Source of the DNA: CAWUEX02 sp963921305
GTDB taxonomy: Bacteria > Pseudomonadota > Alphaproteobacteria > Rhodospirillales > Rhodospirillaceae
NCBI GenBank assembly: GCA_963921305.4
Contig: CAWUEX030000002.1
Span: 496,001-560,000 of the forward strand
DNA length: 64,000 bases
Direction: 5' to 3'
Below are positions 8,069 through 16,999 of this stretch, in pieces; position 1 is the first letter of the stretch, and each line of letters starts with the position of its first letter. Position numbers and translations under genes: made by a program. The notes below the pieces were generated by a model that saw nothing but the letters and a program-made list of their open reading frames with translations, was not told the DNA's origin and ran no database searches.

Positions 8069-9364
8069 ATGTGGTGGCGCAGGCTAGGCTTTATTAGGAG
8101 TCCGTACTTCGGAGATGAGTTGGATGTCTCAGATTTATCCGACAAGTTGTTCGTAGGCCGACAAAAAGAAGCAAAGTCACTACTAATAGATGTGTCTGAA
8201 GACAACCGTGCATTGGTATGTGTCGGTGGAATTAGTGGAAGCGGAAAGACGAGTTTTATTAACCACTGTCAGCACGTTATACAAACGCAAGAATGTAAAC
8301 GCGACATCGACTTACCAAAAGTGATGCCTTGCATTACGAAAGTACAGTTACATGATAACGAAAACTACAATCTCATTTTACTAAAGATTCTATCGAGCTT
8401 AATCGCGTCTCTCTTTACCCATTGCAGCCTGGCAAAAGTGCCTAAGCCGAGCGCAGTGGTAAAAATGAAAGATGCAATCGACAGTACTGTATCAAGCGGA
8501 GGCGGCTGGGGTGGTGGCGCGACAGCGTTTGGCTTTGGAGTGAACCTTAACAGAGATAAAGCCCCTATCTTTAACGAGAGCCCGCTCAATCGAGAAGGCT
8601 CTCTGATATCAATGATAAAAGATGTAGTTCAGATAGCAGTTAATGAACTGAAATTGGATGGCGTAGGTGTAGTAATAAACAATGTGGAAACTCTCTCTCA
8701 AGAATACTTTCTTGAGATTTTGAATTATGGCCGTGACTCAATCTTTAATTTGGAGAATGTGTGGTGGTATCTATCTGGTCCAGTCAACTTGGGTCGTATA
8801 GTTGAATCTAAGGCCCCCCGACTGCGTGGCTTCGTATCTGGGTTGGGAATAGATTTGTCCCCACTGAAAGTTCAACAGGTATTAGAACTGCTCGAGTTAA
8901 GGCGTCGAGAATACGCACTGGGCGACGACGTTCAGTTACCAGTCGGCAAAAGGGTAGTGGAGTTACTGTACGGCGCCTCTTCAGGAGATCTAAGATTTCT
9001 GTTCAATATGTGCGGCAATATTGTTCGCCTAGTTGTTAAAGAAATGCCATCATTAGAAGTCAATGAAGAAATTTCGATTCAAGCTATCGCTGTGCTAACC
9101 AGGCGAAACTTAAGCCACTGTTTAGAGACTCAGTTGGAAGGTAAGATAGTTCGAGAGTGCTTAGTCCAGAAATACGACCATATAGTGGCTGATGACTATC
9201 GAAAGTTTGGATATGACGACGCAGCTTCATTCTCAGAGGGCCTCCTAAGTCTGACCCAGCAACAACTGCTTTGGATGGACTCAGATCAATTAGGAGGGGC
9301 GACTTTTTCGCCTCGGGGTTATTTACAGCTGGGTATACTATCTGATTTAGGAAAAGTAATTTAG
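8069..9364 (+). CDS. AAA+/STAND-type P-loop ATPase coupled to the GTP cyclohydrolase II
   Basis: 431 residues from the ATG one base after the upstream TAA; AAGGA inside the upstream gene serves as ribosome-binding site. FVGRQKE near residue 28 precedes the nucleotide site, as in Orc1/Cdc6- and STAND-like ATPases. Walker A is GGISGSGKTS (residues 53-62). The Walker B-like strand is GVVINNVE (200-207), with Asn where Asp/Glu is expected. YLSGP (235-239) is a plausible sensor 1. A Gly/aromatic-rich insert, SSGGGWGGGATAFGFG (142-157), interrupts the domain. The C-terminus resembles a winged-helix lid. No nuclease, protease or membrane domain is recognisable. I do not know its function. Confidence 0.8.
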   Translation: MWWRRLGFIRSPYFGDELDVSDLSDKLFVGRQKEAKSLLIDVSEDNRALVCVGGISGSGKTSFINHCQHVIQTQECKRDIDLPKVMPCITKVQLHDNENYNLILLKILSSLIASLFTHCSLAKVPKPSAVVKMKDAIDSTVSSGGGWGGGATAFGFGVNLNRDKAPIFNESPLNREGSLISMIKDVVQIAVNELKLDGVGVVINNVETLSQEYFLEILNYGRDSIFNLENVWWYLSGPVNLGRIVESKAPRLRGFVSGLGIDLSPLKVQQVLELLELRRREYALGDDVQLPVGKRVVELLYGASSGDLRFLFNMCGNIVRLVVKEMPSLEVNEEISIQAIAVLTRRNLSHCLETQLEGKIVRECLVQKYDHIVADDYRKFGYDDAASFSEGLLSLTQQQLLWMDSDQLGGATFSPRGYLQLGILSDLGKVI

Positions 9365-9503
9365 CTCTTGATCCTCGGGTGTAAAACATAGAGAAGGCAG
9401 AGAGTTTTCATAACTGTCAGTGTCGAAATCTCTAAGAATTTCAGGTGATACTGGGCTTTGTTTTCTACAGCTTATGACTGCAACGCTCTAACTCGTTTAG
9501 CAT

Positions 9504-9908
9504 TCAAGCTTTTTCCTCAACTCCCTCCGCGATGCCCTCGAGGATCGGGCAGTCGGGCCGGGTGTCGCCGTGGCAGCAGGTCACCAGATGACTGAGGGTG
9601 TTGCGCAGTTCTTCCAGCTCGCGGATTTTGTCTTCCACGTCTGACAAATGCTTTTCGGCGATGGCTTTGACGTCCGCCGACTGGCGCGTCTTGTCCTGAT
9701 ACAGCGATAGCAGTTGCGAGCACTCGTCCACGGAAAACCCCAGGCCCCGGGCGTGGCGGACAAAGCGCAGCTTGTGCACGTCGGTGTCCGAATAATCCCG
9801 GTATCCGTTCTCGGCCCGCGCGGCGGGGGCGATGAGACCGGTGTCCTCATAGTAACGGATGGTTTTGGCAGACAGCCCGGAGCGGCGGGCGGCTTCTCCG
9901 ATGTTCAT
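9504..9908 (-). CDS. cueR: Copper-responsive MerR-family regulator CueR
   Basis: 134 residues from the ATG at 9908, with GGAGGTG upstream; the longer frame upstream runs through the operator and is rejected. The N-terminal MerR helix-turn-helix (NIGEAARRSGLSAKTIRYYE) is intact. Metal specificity comes from the C-terminal loop: Cys-x7-Cys in CHGDTRPDC, the spacing of the two Cu(I) ligands in Escherichia coli CueR. Its own promoter carries a perfect CueR-type dyad, so it should be autoregulated. No copA-type P-ATPase is adjacent. The copper cluster at 22876-31361 could be a distant target, but I saw no matching dyad upstream of it. Confidence 0.9.
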   Translation of the reverse strand: MNIGEAARRSGLSAKTIRYYEDTGLIAPAARAENGYRDYSDTDVHKLRFVRHARGLGFSVDECSQLLSLYQDKTRQSADVKAIAEKHLSDVEDKIRELEELRNTLSHLVTCCHGDTRPDCPILEGIAEGVEEKA

Positions 9909-9924
9909 GGCGCACCTCCGGCCC

Positions 9925-9954
9925 CATTTAAGCTTCCAGTGACTGGAAGGGCAA
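9925..9954 (-). promoter_or_regulatory. CueR operator and promoter of cueR
   Basis: CTTCCAGTGACTGGAAG at 9933-9949 is a perfect dyad identical in layout to CueR boxes (CTTCC-N7-GGAAG). On the minus strand it lies between TTGCCC (-35-like) and TAAATG (-10-like, 9925-9930) with an over-long spacer of about 18-19 bases, as MerR-type activators require. Transcription would start a few bases before the cueR ribosome-binding site. Confidence 0.85.
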
Positions 9955-10096
9955 GGGTGTCGCCACGATGGAAATAGATAAGGCCGCTCGTATGCGGCTG
10001 CCTTATAGCCTAAACCGCAGTTTTTATTGGCTTCTGCGGGCGCGAGAGGGGACAACACGGCCAGACACCTAAGCCGCCAGTTCAAGGATATCCGCC

Positions 10097-11575
10097 ATGA
10101 CCGAGTCCCGCGCCGCCGCCATCGACAGCAGCCACTTCCGCCAGATCTACGTCGGCGGGGCCTGGACCGCGCCCTCGACCGACAAGGTGATCAAGGTGGT
10201 TTCTCCGGTCACCGAAGAGGTGGTGTTTGAGGTGGCCGAAGCTGTGGAGGCCGATGTGGATGCGGCAGTGGCGGCGGCCCGCGCCGCGTTCGAAACCGGA
10301 CCGTGGCCGCGCCTGACGCCGGAAGAGCGGGCGGAGACGCTGAAAACCTTCGCGGCGGAACTGCGCGGTCGGGCGGAGGACTTTGCCATCGCCTGGACGG
10401 AACAGACGGGCGTGATTCAAAAGATGGCGCAAATGTCGCCGGAGTATTCCATCGGCAATGTGGACCGGGCGATTGACCAAGCCACCAGCTTCCCGTTCAT
10501 CGAAGAGCACCCGTCGAATTCCGGCGCGGCGTTGCTGGTGCGCGAACCGGTCGGCGTGGTCGCGGCCATCGCGCCCTGGAACGCGCCCCTGGCGACCATG
10601 CTGACCAAGATTGCCCCGGCGCTGGTGGCGGGCTGTCCGGTGATCATGAAACCGGCACCGCAAACGCCGGTGGAAGCCTACATCGTCGCCGAATGTGCAG
10701 AGGCCGCCGGGTTCCCGCCCGGCGTGGTCAATCTGGTGACGGCGGACCGCGAAGCGTCCGATCATCTGGTGCGCCACCCCGGTGTCGACAAGGTCAGTTT
10801 CACCGGTAGCCTGGCAGTGGGCCAGCGCATTGCCTCGGTGTGCGGCGAGCGTATTGGCCGGGTGACCCTGGAGCTGGGCGGCAAGTCGGCGGCGATCGTG
10901 CTGGACGACTATGATCTGGAAGCTGCGGCGCAAAGCCTGGTGGGCGGCATTTGCGTGCTGAGCGGACAGAACTGCGCGGCGCTGACCCGCGTGATCGTCT
11001 CGCGCGGCCGCCACGACGAACTGGTGGAGCATCTTGTCAAAGCGGCGGAGGCGGTGACCACCGGCGACCCGTACGATCCGGAGATCCAACTCGGGCCGCT
11101 AACGATGAAACAACAGTTGGAAAAGGTCGAAGCGTGTGTCGCCAAGGGCGTCTCGGAAGGCGCGACGTTGGCCACCGGCGGCAAGCGCCCGGCAGAGTTG
11201 GAACGTGGCTTCTTCTACGAACCGACGGTGCTGGCGAACGTCGACAACGGCATGTCGGTGGCACAGGACGAAATTTTCGGACCAGTGCTGTGCGTCATTC
11301 CTTGCGACGGTGAAGACGATGCCATCCGCATCGCCAACGATTCGATCTATGGACTGGCGGGTGCGGTCTACACCAACGACGCTGATGCGGCCTACCGCAT
11401 CGCCCGGCAAGTGCGCACCGGGACAATGGGGCAAAGCGCGCCGTCGGCCAGCTTTGCGGTGGCCTTCGGCGGGTTCAAGCAGTCCGGCCTGGGCCGCGAA
11501 GGCGGCACGGAAGGTTTGAAAGCCTATTTAGAAGCCAAGACCGTGTTGCTGAAAGACAAGCCGTCGGCTTTCTAA
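10097..11575 (+). CDS. NAD(P)-dependent aldehyde dehydrogenase
   Basis: 492 residues, the usual length. Family signatures are complete: PWN (Asn162), MKPAPQTP with Lys185 for the cofactor, FTGS, general base Glu259 in LELGGKS, catalytic Cys293 in GQNC, EIFGPV, and a C-terminal FGGFKQSGLGREGG. The enzyme oxidises an aldehyde to the acid in the cytoplasm. It is divergent from cueR and has no close partner, so substrate cannot be inferred. Confidence 0.92.
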   Translation: MTESRAAAIDSSHFRQIYVGGAWTAPSTDKVIKVVSPVTEEVVFEVAEAVEADVDAAVAAARAAFETGPWPRLTPEERAETLKTFAAELRGRAEDFAIAWTEQTGVIQKMAQMSPEYSIGNVDRAIDQATSFPFIEEHPSNSGAALLVREPVGVVAAIAPWNAPLATMLTKIAPALVAGCPVIMKPAPQTPVEAYIVAECAEAAGFPPGVVNLVTADREASDHLVRHPGVDKVSFTGSLAVGQRIASVCGERIGRVTLELGGKSAAIVLDDYDLEAAAQSLVGGICVLSGQNCAALTRVIVSRGRHDELVEHLVKAAEAVTTGDPYDPEIQLGPLTMKQQLEKVEACVAKGVSEGATLATGGKRPAELERGFFYEPTVLANVDNGMSVAQDEIFGPVLCVIPCDGEDDAIRIANDSIYGLAGAVYTNDADAAYRIARQVRTGTMGQSAPSASFAVAFGGFKQSGLGREGGTEGLKAYLEAKTVLLKDKPSAF

Positions 11576-11582
11576 GTTACCC

Positions 11583-12308
11583 TCATGCCTCAATGGACGT
11601 GCGGCCTGGCAGTGGAGCGCCGCCGGCGACCGAGGCGTGCAAGTGATCAACCAGGCCTTGCTCCAGCCCCAGGCGCGCCGCGAGCATGCCGAGGTAGCCC
11701 CGCTCCGCCGGTCCGTCGGGATCGATGGCCAGCAATGACGCCGCGTATATTTCTGCAGCTTGTTCCGGACCCTGTGCTCCGGCGGCAACGGCCTCCACGT
11801 CCAATGGCGCGCGCAGCTCGTCCATGACGAACGCTTTGTCGGCGGCATCGAGCGGCAACTCATCCATCTTGGCGAAGATGTTGGCCTGCTCCTGGCCGTC
11901 GATATGACCATCGGCTTTGGCGGCGGCGATCATCGCCCGCAACATGGCGCGGGATAATGACTGCTCCGCCGCGGGTGTGGCCGGAACGAAGCCTGAATCC
12001 TGCGGCGGCGGCGGCAGGGCTTGAGGTTGGGCGGGAGGCGGCTGCACCGCCTGACCGGCTTTGTAATCCTTGTAAGCCTTGTAGGCGAGCCCACCGACCA
12101 ACGCCACGCCCCCGTAGGTGGCGGCTTTCTTGGCGAACTTACGGCTTTTTTTGTTGCCGACCACGAGCCCGAGCAGACCACCGGCCACTGCACCTTTGGC
12201 GAAACTGCCGCCGTCACCGATAAAGCCTTTGGCGGCGCCCGCCGCACTGTTGGCTGCGGACCCGCCCGCACCGACAAATTGATCAAGCAACCGCTTGGTA
12301 TCGACCAT
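11583..12308 (-). CDS. DUF533 (YebE-like) TerB-fold protein
   Basis: 241 residues from the ATG at 12308, preceded by AGGAGTG. An N-terminal Gly/Ala/Ser-rich segment, a hydrophobic stretch (AGGLLGLVVG and GGVALVGGLAYKAYKDY), a Pro/Gln-rich linker (about residues 88-105) and a C-terminal tellurite-resistance-like helical domain with AAAKADGHIDGQEQ, which resembles the acidic metal-binding site of TerB-like proteins. This is the standard DUF533 architecture. The family is associated with the inner membrane; its function is unknown. Its stop faces the aldehyde dehydrogenase stop, seven bases apart. Confidence 0.8.
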   Translation of the reverse strand: MVDTKRLLDQFVGAGGSAANSAAGAAKGFIGDGGSFAKGAVAGGLLGLVVGNKKSRKFAKKAATYGGVALVGGLAYKAYKDYKAGQAVQPPPAQPQALPPPPQDSGFVPATPAAEQSLSRAMLRAMIAAAKADGHIDGQEQANIFAKMDELPLDAADKAFVMDELRAPLDVEAVAAGAQGPEQAAEIYAASLLAIDPDGPAERGYLGMLAARLGLEQGLVDHLHASVAGGAPLPGRTSIEA

Positions 12309-12391
12309 GCTACACTCCTGACAAACCTGTGTGGTGCCCGGGGATATAGGCCTGCCCGGGCGCCTCACAAGCGGGAAAGGGGGAGCGACAC

Positions 12392-13599
12392 ATGTGGATG
12401 AAACGAACGGTGGGGGCGGCCGTCCTTGCTTTGCTCGCTGGTTCAGCGTGGGCCCAATCCAATTTGCCGCAACACACCATGGACTACAAAGCGTTGGCCC
12501 AGCAGGTCGTCGATCAATTGCAGCTGGAACCAGGCGAAAAGGTCATGGCCCTGGCCCAACCCGCCATGTTCGAAGAGTTCATCTCCCATTTCCGGTATGC
12601 CGTGATGGAAACCGTGCCATCGACATGGGAGTCATCGATGTGCTCGATCCGCCCTATCCTGCGGAGTGGGATCCGGCGGTGATCACGAAGGGCTATGCCG
12701 ACGCCACCGAAGCTTACGTTGAGATGCTGGAAGACATCGACGCGGCGGTGATGATGCCGGGCGCCAACCCGGCCCTGCCCGCGTACGCGGCATTGCAAAC
12801 TCTGCTGATCGAAAAAGCCGGACCGCGCCGCACCATTCACTTTCACTGGACCGACCCGTACAGTCCCTTTGGCAACGTCACCGGCCTGACCGGCGTCAAC
12901 GTGCTGCCGGGCCATCCGCCACCACCCATGCAAGTCATCGACGCGGTGTACCAGAACGCCGTACTCAACACAGACCTGGAGGCGCTGGACGAACATCAAG
13001 ACCGGTTTATCGCTGCCATGCGCGATGCCGACGTTCGGGTGACGTCGCCGGCGGGAACGGATTTGACCTTCCGCGTTGGCGACCGGGACATCATTCAACA
13101 GAACGGCGACGCCTCCGCCGCGCGAATGCGGGCCGGCGCGCCCTTCCTCGACCGGGAAGTGGAAATTCCCGCAGGCGCAATTCGCGTCGCCCCGATCGAA
13201 GAGTCGGTGCAAGGGCGGGTGGTGTACCCCTACTCCGCGTGGAGCGGCATGAGTGTCCGCAACGCCACCTTAGTTTATGAAAACGGAAAGCTGGTAGACG
13301 CGCTCGCGGACGAAGGTGAACGGCACTTGCTGGCCGAATTGGACCGGGCACCGGATGACGCCAAGTGGTTCCGCGAATTTGCCCTTGGCTTTAACCCAGA
13401 ACTCTCATGGCAGAAGACACCTGGCTGGATCGGCTACTTCGGCTACGGCGCCGGCGTGGTGCGCCTCGGCGTCGGCAATAACGGCCAACTGGGTGGCAAT
13501 GTCAGTGGCCGCTACTTCCGGTGGCGCGATCTGTTGACCGATTGCACCGTCACGATTGACGGCGAGGTCTGGCTGAAAGATGGAACATTTGTGCGTTAA
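12392..13599 (+). pseudogene. Exported aminopeptidase (M29-like) gene interrupted by a one-base frameshift
   Basis: The gene opens at 12392 with a signal peptide (KRTVGAAVLALLAGSAWAQ) and continues to EEFISHFRYAVMET. It then shifts to another frame from about 12613, where AIDMGVIDVLDPPYP continues to the stop at 13599. One missing base around 12612-12616 would restore ETGAIDMGVIDV. The second part resembles thermophilic (M29) metallo-aminopeptidases in overall layout, but the C-terminal His/Asp metal motif is replaced (GNVSGRYFRWRD), so activity is doubtful. The break may be a real pseudogene mutation or a sequencing error. Confidence 0.65.
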
Positions 13600-13623
13600 C
13601 CTCCAGCGCGCTAAATACACGCC

Positions 13624-14703
13624 ATGACTTGGCTCATTATCTATGTCTCTCTGGCGCTGATCGTCTCGTTTTTGTGCTCTGTCAGTGAAGCGGTGCTGCT
13701 CAGCATCCGCCGCTCTTACGTGCACTCTTTGGCGGAAGAGAGGCCGAAAACAGCCAAGATGCTGAGCGGACTTCTGGAAAAACTGGACCAGCCGCTGTCG
13801 GCAATTCTCAGCCTCAACACCATCGCGCACACGGTCGGGGCGGCCGGCGCCGGTAGCCAGGCTGCGGTTGTGTTCGGCGATGCCATGGTGGGTGTGTTCT
13901 CCGGCGTGCTGACACTCGCCATACTGGTGTTATCAGAGATCATTCCGAAAACTTTGGGCGCGGCGCACTGGCGCACCTTGGCACCGCTGGTAGGGCGCTC
14001 GCTGGTGATTCTGATCACGGTGATGAAACCGTTCGTGCTGATGTCGGAAAAAATCACCCGCGCCATTTCCAAGGGCAAAGGCAGTATTGCCTTTACCCGC
14101 GAGGAGTTCGCGGCGATGGTCGACATTGGCGCCAAGCAAGGTCAGTTGGAAGAACGCGAGACACGCATCTTCCGCAACATCATGAAGTTCGACCAGTTGC
14201 AGGTGAAGGATATCATGACACCGCGCAAAGTGGTGTTCGCGGTGCCTGAGACTATCAGCGTCACCGAGTTTGTCGACAAGTTCGCCCAGCAGCCGTTCTC
14301 CCGCATTCCGGTGTACGAAGGCAGCCCGGATGACGTGACCGGGTTCATCATCAAGAACGAAGTGCTGACCCGCTTCGCCAAGGGGCCGAAAGACGTGCCC
14401 GTCGCGGAGTTCAAACGCCCCCTGCCCGCAGTGCCCGAAACACTGACCTTGTCCACATTGTTTGAAACCTTGGTGGAGAACCGCGATCACATCGCCCTGG
14501 TGGCCGATGAGTACGGCGGCGTCGAGGGATTGGTGACGCTGGAGGACGTGGTCGAAACCGTGCTCGGCCTGGAGATCGTCGATGAGTTGGACAAGGTCGA
14601 GGACATGCGCAAGCTGGCCCGCAGGCGCTGGCGCGAGAGGGCCGAGACCCTGGGCATCGATCCCGACACGTTGATGGAAGCCGACAGCCAGCAGTCAAGC
14701 TAA
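13624..14703 (+). CDS. CNNM/DUF21 membrane protein with CBS pair
   Basis: 359 residues. Three or four hydrophobic helices occupy residues 1-140 with the DUF21 signature SLNTIAHTVGAAGAG and SEIIPKTLGA. A CBS pair follows, starting at DIMTPRKVVFAVPE near residue 200, with ADEYGGVEGLVTLEDVVETVLG as the second CBS. The C-terminal CorC_HlyC domain of longer homologues is absent; a basic tail takes its place. Members of this family (CorB/CNNM) move Mg2+ or Co2+ across the inner membrane, and the CBS pair senses nucleotides. Transport role is inferred from the family. Confidence 0.85.
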   Translation: MTWLIIYVSLALIVSFLCSVSEAVLLSIRRSYVHSLAEERPKTAKMLSGLLEKLDQPLSAILSLNTIAHTVGAAGAGSQAAVVFGDAMVGVFSGVLTLAILVLSEIIPKTLGAAHWRTLAPLVGRSLVILITVMKPFVLMSEKITRAISKGKGSIAFTREEFAAMVDIGAKQGQLEERETRIFRNIMKFDQLQVKDIMTPRKVVFAVPETISVTEFVDKFAQQPFSRIPVYEGSPDDVTGFIIKNEVLTRFAKGPKDVPVAEFKRPLPAVPETLTLSTLFETLVENRDHIALVADEYGGVEGLVTLEDVVETVLGLEIVDELDKVEDMRKLARRRWRERAETLGIDPDTLMEADSQQSS

Positions 14704-14794
14704 TAGCCATCGGCCGCGGGTTTGACTCCCGTGCCGGTTCGCGCAGACTCTGGGCATGGATGTTGTTCCGAATGCCTATCTGGAGGGACCCACG

Positions 14795-16255
14795 ATGACG
14801 CGCCTAGCCGCCTGCCTACTCACCATAGCGTTTTTCACAACGCCTGCGCTGGCCGCCGATCCGGAGCAGATGAAGCGGGCGGCGTGGTCGTGGCTTGATG
14901 GCCAGACCGAGATACTGGAAACGGCCAACCAAAATATCTGGGGCTACGCCGAGACCAGCCTGGAGGAGACCAAATCCTCGCAAGAGCTGCAGGATTTGCT
15001 GGCCGCCAGCGGCTTTACCGTGGATGCTGGGGTGGCGGGCATGCCGACCGCGTTTGTCGCCACCTACGGCAGCGGCGGACCGGTGATTGGCATTCTGGCC
15101 GAATTCGATGCCCTGCCCGGGGTCAGTCAGGCCGCGGCGCCCACGCCGGGAACAGGCCCCAATCCTTTAGCGGGACACGCCTGCGGCCATTCGATCTTCG
15201 GTGTCGGTTCGGTGGGTGCGGCGCTGGCCATCAAAGAGCTGATCGCCAGCGGTGACCTCGACGGCACGGTCAAGCTATACGGCACGCCGGCGGAAGAAAC
15301 CGGCATCGGCAAAGTGTACATGCTGCGCGCCGGGTACTTTAAAGACGACGACGTGATTTTGAACTGGCACCCGGGCGACCGCACCGGCGCGTCCTTCGGC
15401 AACACCAAAGCCATCGCCAACGTGAAGTTTCGCTTCACGGGATCTGCCGCACACGCCTCCGCCATGCCCTGGTCCGGGCGATCGTCACTAGATGCGGTGG
15501 AACTGATGAACGTCGGCGTCAATTACATGCGCGAGCACATCAAGCCGGATGCGCGCATTCATTACGTCATCACCCAAGGCGGCGGGCAGCCCAACGTGGT
15601 GCCGCCGGATGCCGAGGTCTGGTACTACATCCGCGCCGATAAGTTCACCGACGTGGTCAGTTACTTCGAGTGGATCAAGCAGATCGCCGAAGGCGCGGCG
15701 CTGATGACCCGCACCACACTGGAGCCGGTGGAGATTCAATCCGAACTGCACGAGATGGTTCCCGTGCGGGTGCTGGCCGAGCAGACCCACAAGAACCTCA
15801 CCGCCATCGGTGTGCCGGTGTGGGAAGAGACCGAGCTGGCCTTTGCCCGCACCACCCAACTGGAATTCCAAGACCCGTTCGGCCGCACCATCACGGATGA
15901 AACGCCGGCGCTCTCGGCGGTCATCGAACCATTACCGGACCAACCGAGCCCGGCACGCGCCTCGACTGACGTCGGCGACATCTCCTGGTTCGTTCCCGTG
16001 GGCGGACTTCGGGTGGCATCCTACGGCTATGGCCTGCCGACCCATTCCTGGCCGGTGGTGGCGGCCACCGGTACGACCATCGGCACCAAAGCACTGGTGA
16101 CCGCAGCCAAGGCGATGACGGCGACGGCGGTTGACCTTTACACCGATCCGGACCTGATGGACCGCGTTAAAGCCGACTGGCGGACGTACCGCGGCGACGC
16201 CCCGTTCCAGACCCTGATTCCCGAGGGGCAGATGGCCCCGGTGAGCGTGAGGTAG
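14795..16255 (+). CDS. Exported M20-family amidohydrolase (AbgB-like)
   Basis: 486 residues from the ATG at 14795 (TGGAGGGA upstream), which begins a signal peptide ending ALAAD. The M20 metallo-amidohydrolase signatures are present: EFDALPG, GHACGHSIFG, AEETGIG, NWHPGD and a C-terminal PTHSWPV, together covering the di-zinc ligands. The sequence is closest to AbgB-type aminobenzoyl-glutamate hydrolases and related amidohydrolases. The signal peptide makes this copy periplasmic, while AbgB itself is cytoplasmic. Substrate is probably an N-acyl amino acid or peptide. The Lrp-type regulator gene lies convergently, seven bases away. Confidence 0.88.
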   Translation: MTRLAACLLTIAFFTTPALAADPEQMKRAAWSWLDGQTEILETANQNIWGYAETSLEETKSSQELQDLLAASGFTVDAGVAGMPTAFVATYGSGGPVIGILAEFDALPGVSQAAAPTPGTGPNPLAGHACGHSIFGVGSVGAALAIKELIASGDLDGTVKLYGTPAEETGIGKVYMLRAGYFKDDDVILNWHPGDRTGASFGNTKAIANVKFRFTGSAAHASAMPWSGRSSLDAVELMNVGVNYMREHIKPDARIHYVITQGGGQPNVVPPDAEVWYYIRADKFTDVVSYFEWIKQIAEGAALMTRTTLEPVEIQSELHEMVPVRVLAEQTHKNLTAIGVPVWEETELAFARTTQLEFQDPFGRTITDETPALSAVIEPLPDQPSPARASTDVGDISWFVPVGGLRVASYGYGLPTHSWPVVAATGTTIGTKALVTAAKAMTATAVDLYTDPDLMDRVKADWRTYRGDAPFQTLIPEGQMAPVSVR

Positions 16256-16262
16256 GAGCGGG

Positions 16263-16730
16263 CTAAGCCGCTTTGCTTTGCTCCAGCGGCAGCTGGGTGG
16301 TGAACTTGATCTCTTCCATCGCAAACGACGACGACACGTCGTGCAGCGGCACCTTCTTGATGAGATTTTTGTAGAAGCGGTCGTAGGCGGCGGTGTCGCG
16401 CACGACCACGCGCAGCAGGTAATCGATGTCACCGGCCATGCGGTAGACCTCCACCACCTCCGGCATTTCGGTCACCGCCTTGGCGAACTTGTTGAGCCAC
16501 ACCTCGTCATGCTGCTTGGTGCGCAGCTGCACGAACACGGTGAGACCCAAGTCCAGCTTCGGGCCGTTGAGCAACGCCACCCGGCCTTTGATCACCCCGG
16601 CGGCCTCCATCTTCTGGATGCGCTTCCAGCACGGGGTCTGCGACAGGCCGACTTTGGCGGCGATATCGGCGATGGAAAGCGAGGCATCGGCCTGCAACAG
16701 GCCGAGAATCTTGCGGTCGATGGGGTCCAT
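16263..16730 (-). CDS. Lrp/AsnC-family transcriptional regulator
   Basis: 155 residues. The N-terminal helix-turn-helix (DPIDRKILGLLQADASLSIADIA, then GLSQTPCWKRIQKME) and the C-terminal RAM ligand-binding domain (VYRMAGDIDYLLRVVV) are complete. Such proteins form octamers that sense an amino acid. The gene is divergent from the serine acetyltransferase cysE with a 269-base AT-rich gap between the starts, so cysE or the regulator itself is the likely target. Confidence 0.92.
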   Translation of the reverse strand: MDPIDRKILGLLQADASLSIADIAAKVGLSQTPCWKRIQKMEAAGVIKGRVALLNGPKLDLGLTVFVQLRTKQHDEVWLNKFAKAVTEMPEVVEVYRMAGDIDYLLRVVVRDTAAYDRFYKNLIKKVPLHDVSSSFAMEEIKFTTQLPLEQSKAA

Positions 16731-16814
16731 AACGGCAATCCTGTAGATGGTGCGGTAGAAAGCTGTTTCCCGGCCGAGGGCTGAAATGCCTGTTTGGCCG
16801 ATCTGCGGCGTTCA

Positions 16815-16880
16815 TAGAAGAATATTTTCCTATTATGCAATCAATATTTCGAGATTTAGAGGATTTTTTTCTATTTTTCA
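16815..16880. promoter_or_regulatory. AT-rich divergent regulatory region between the Lrp-type gene and cysE
   Basis: In this GC-rich neighbourhood the stretch is strongly AT-rich. GAATATTTT (from 16818) and CAATATTTC (near 16843) form a degenerate inverted repeat, followed by an A/T tract with TTTTTTT. This fits an Lrp-family binding region and promoter for both genes, but no single box can be fixed. Confidence 0.45.
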
Positions 16881-16999
16881 GATATCTATCCATCTGGCGG
16901 GGTTGCCGTGGGGCCGCTGAGCCCTTACATCCGCAGGCCTCAGGGCGCGCGGACCGAGTCAAAGCCCAGCACACTCACTGCCAGACGAGAAAGACCGTG

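Noticed and set aside
9365..9503. AT-rich stretch between the ATPase and cueR
   Set aside because: No gene, terminator or repeat matching the left edge of the insert was found; it is only the right flank.
12331..12610. Alternative start of the second frame of the aminopeptidase-like gene
   Set aside because: It lacks a signal peptide and is out of frame with the conserved N-terminus starting at 12392.
14704..14794. tRNA-like string with GGTTTGACTCCC and GGTTCGCGCA
   Set aside because: No acceptor, D or anticodon arm can be formed around it.
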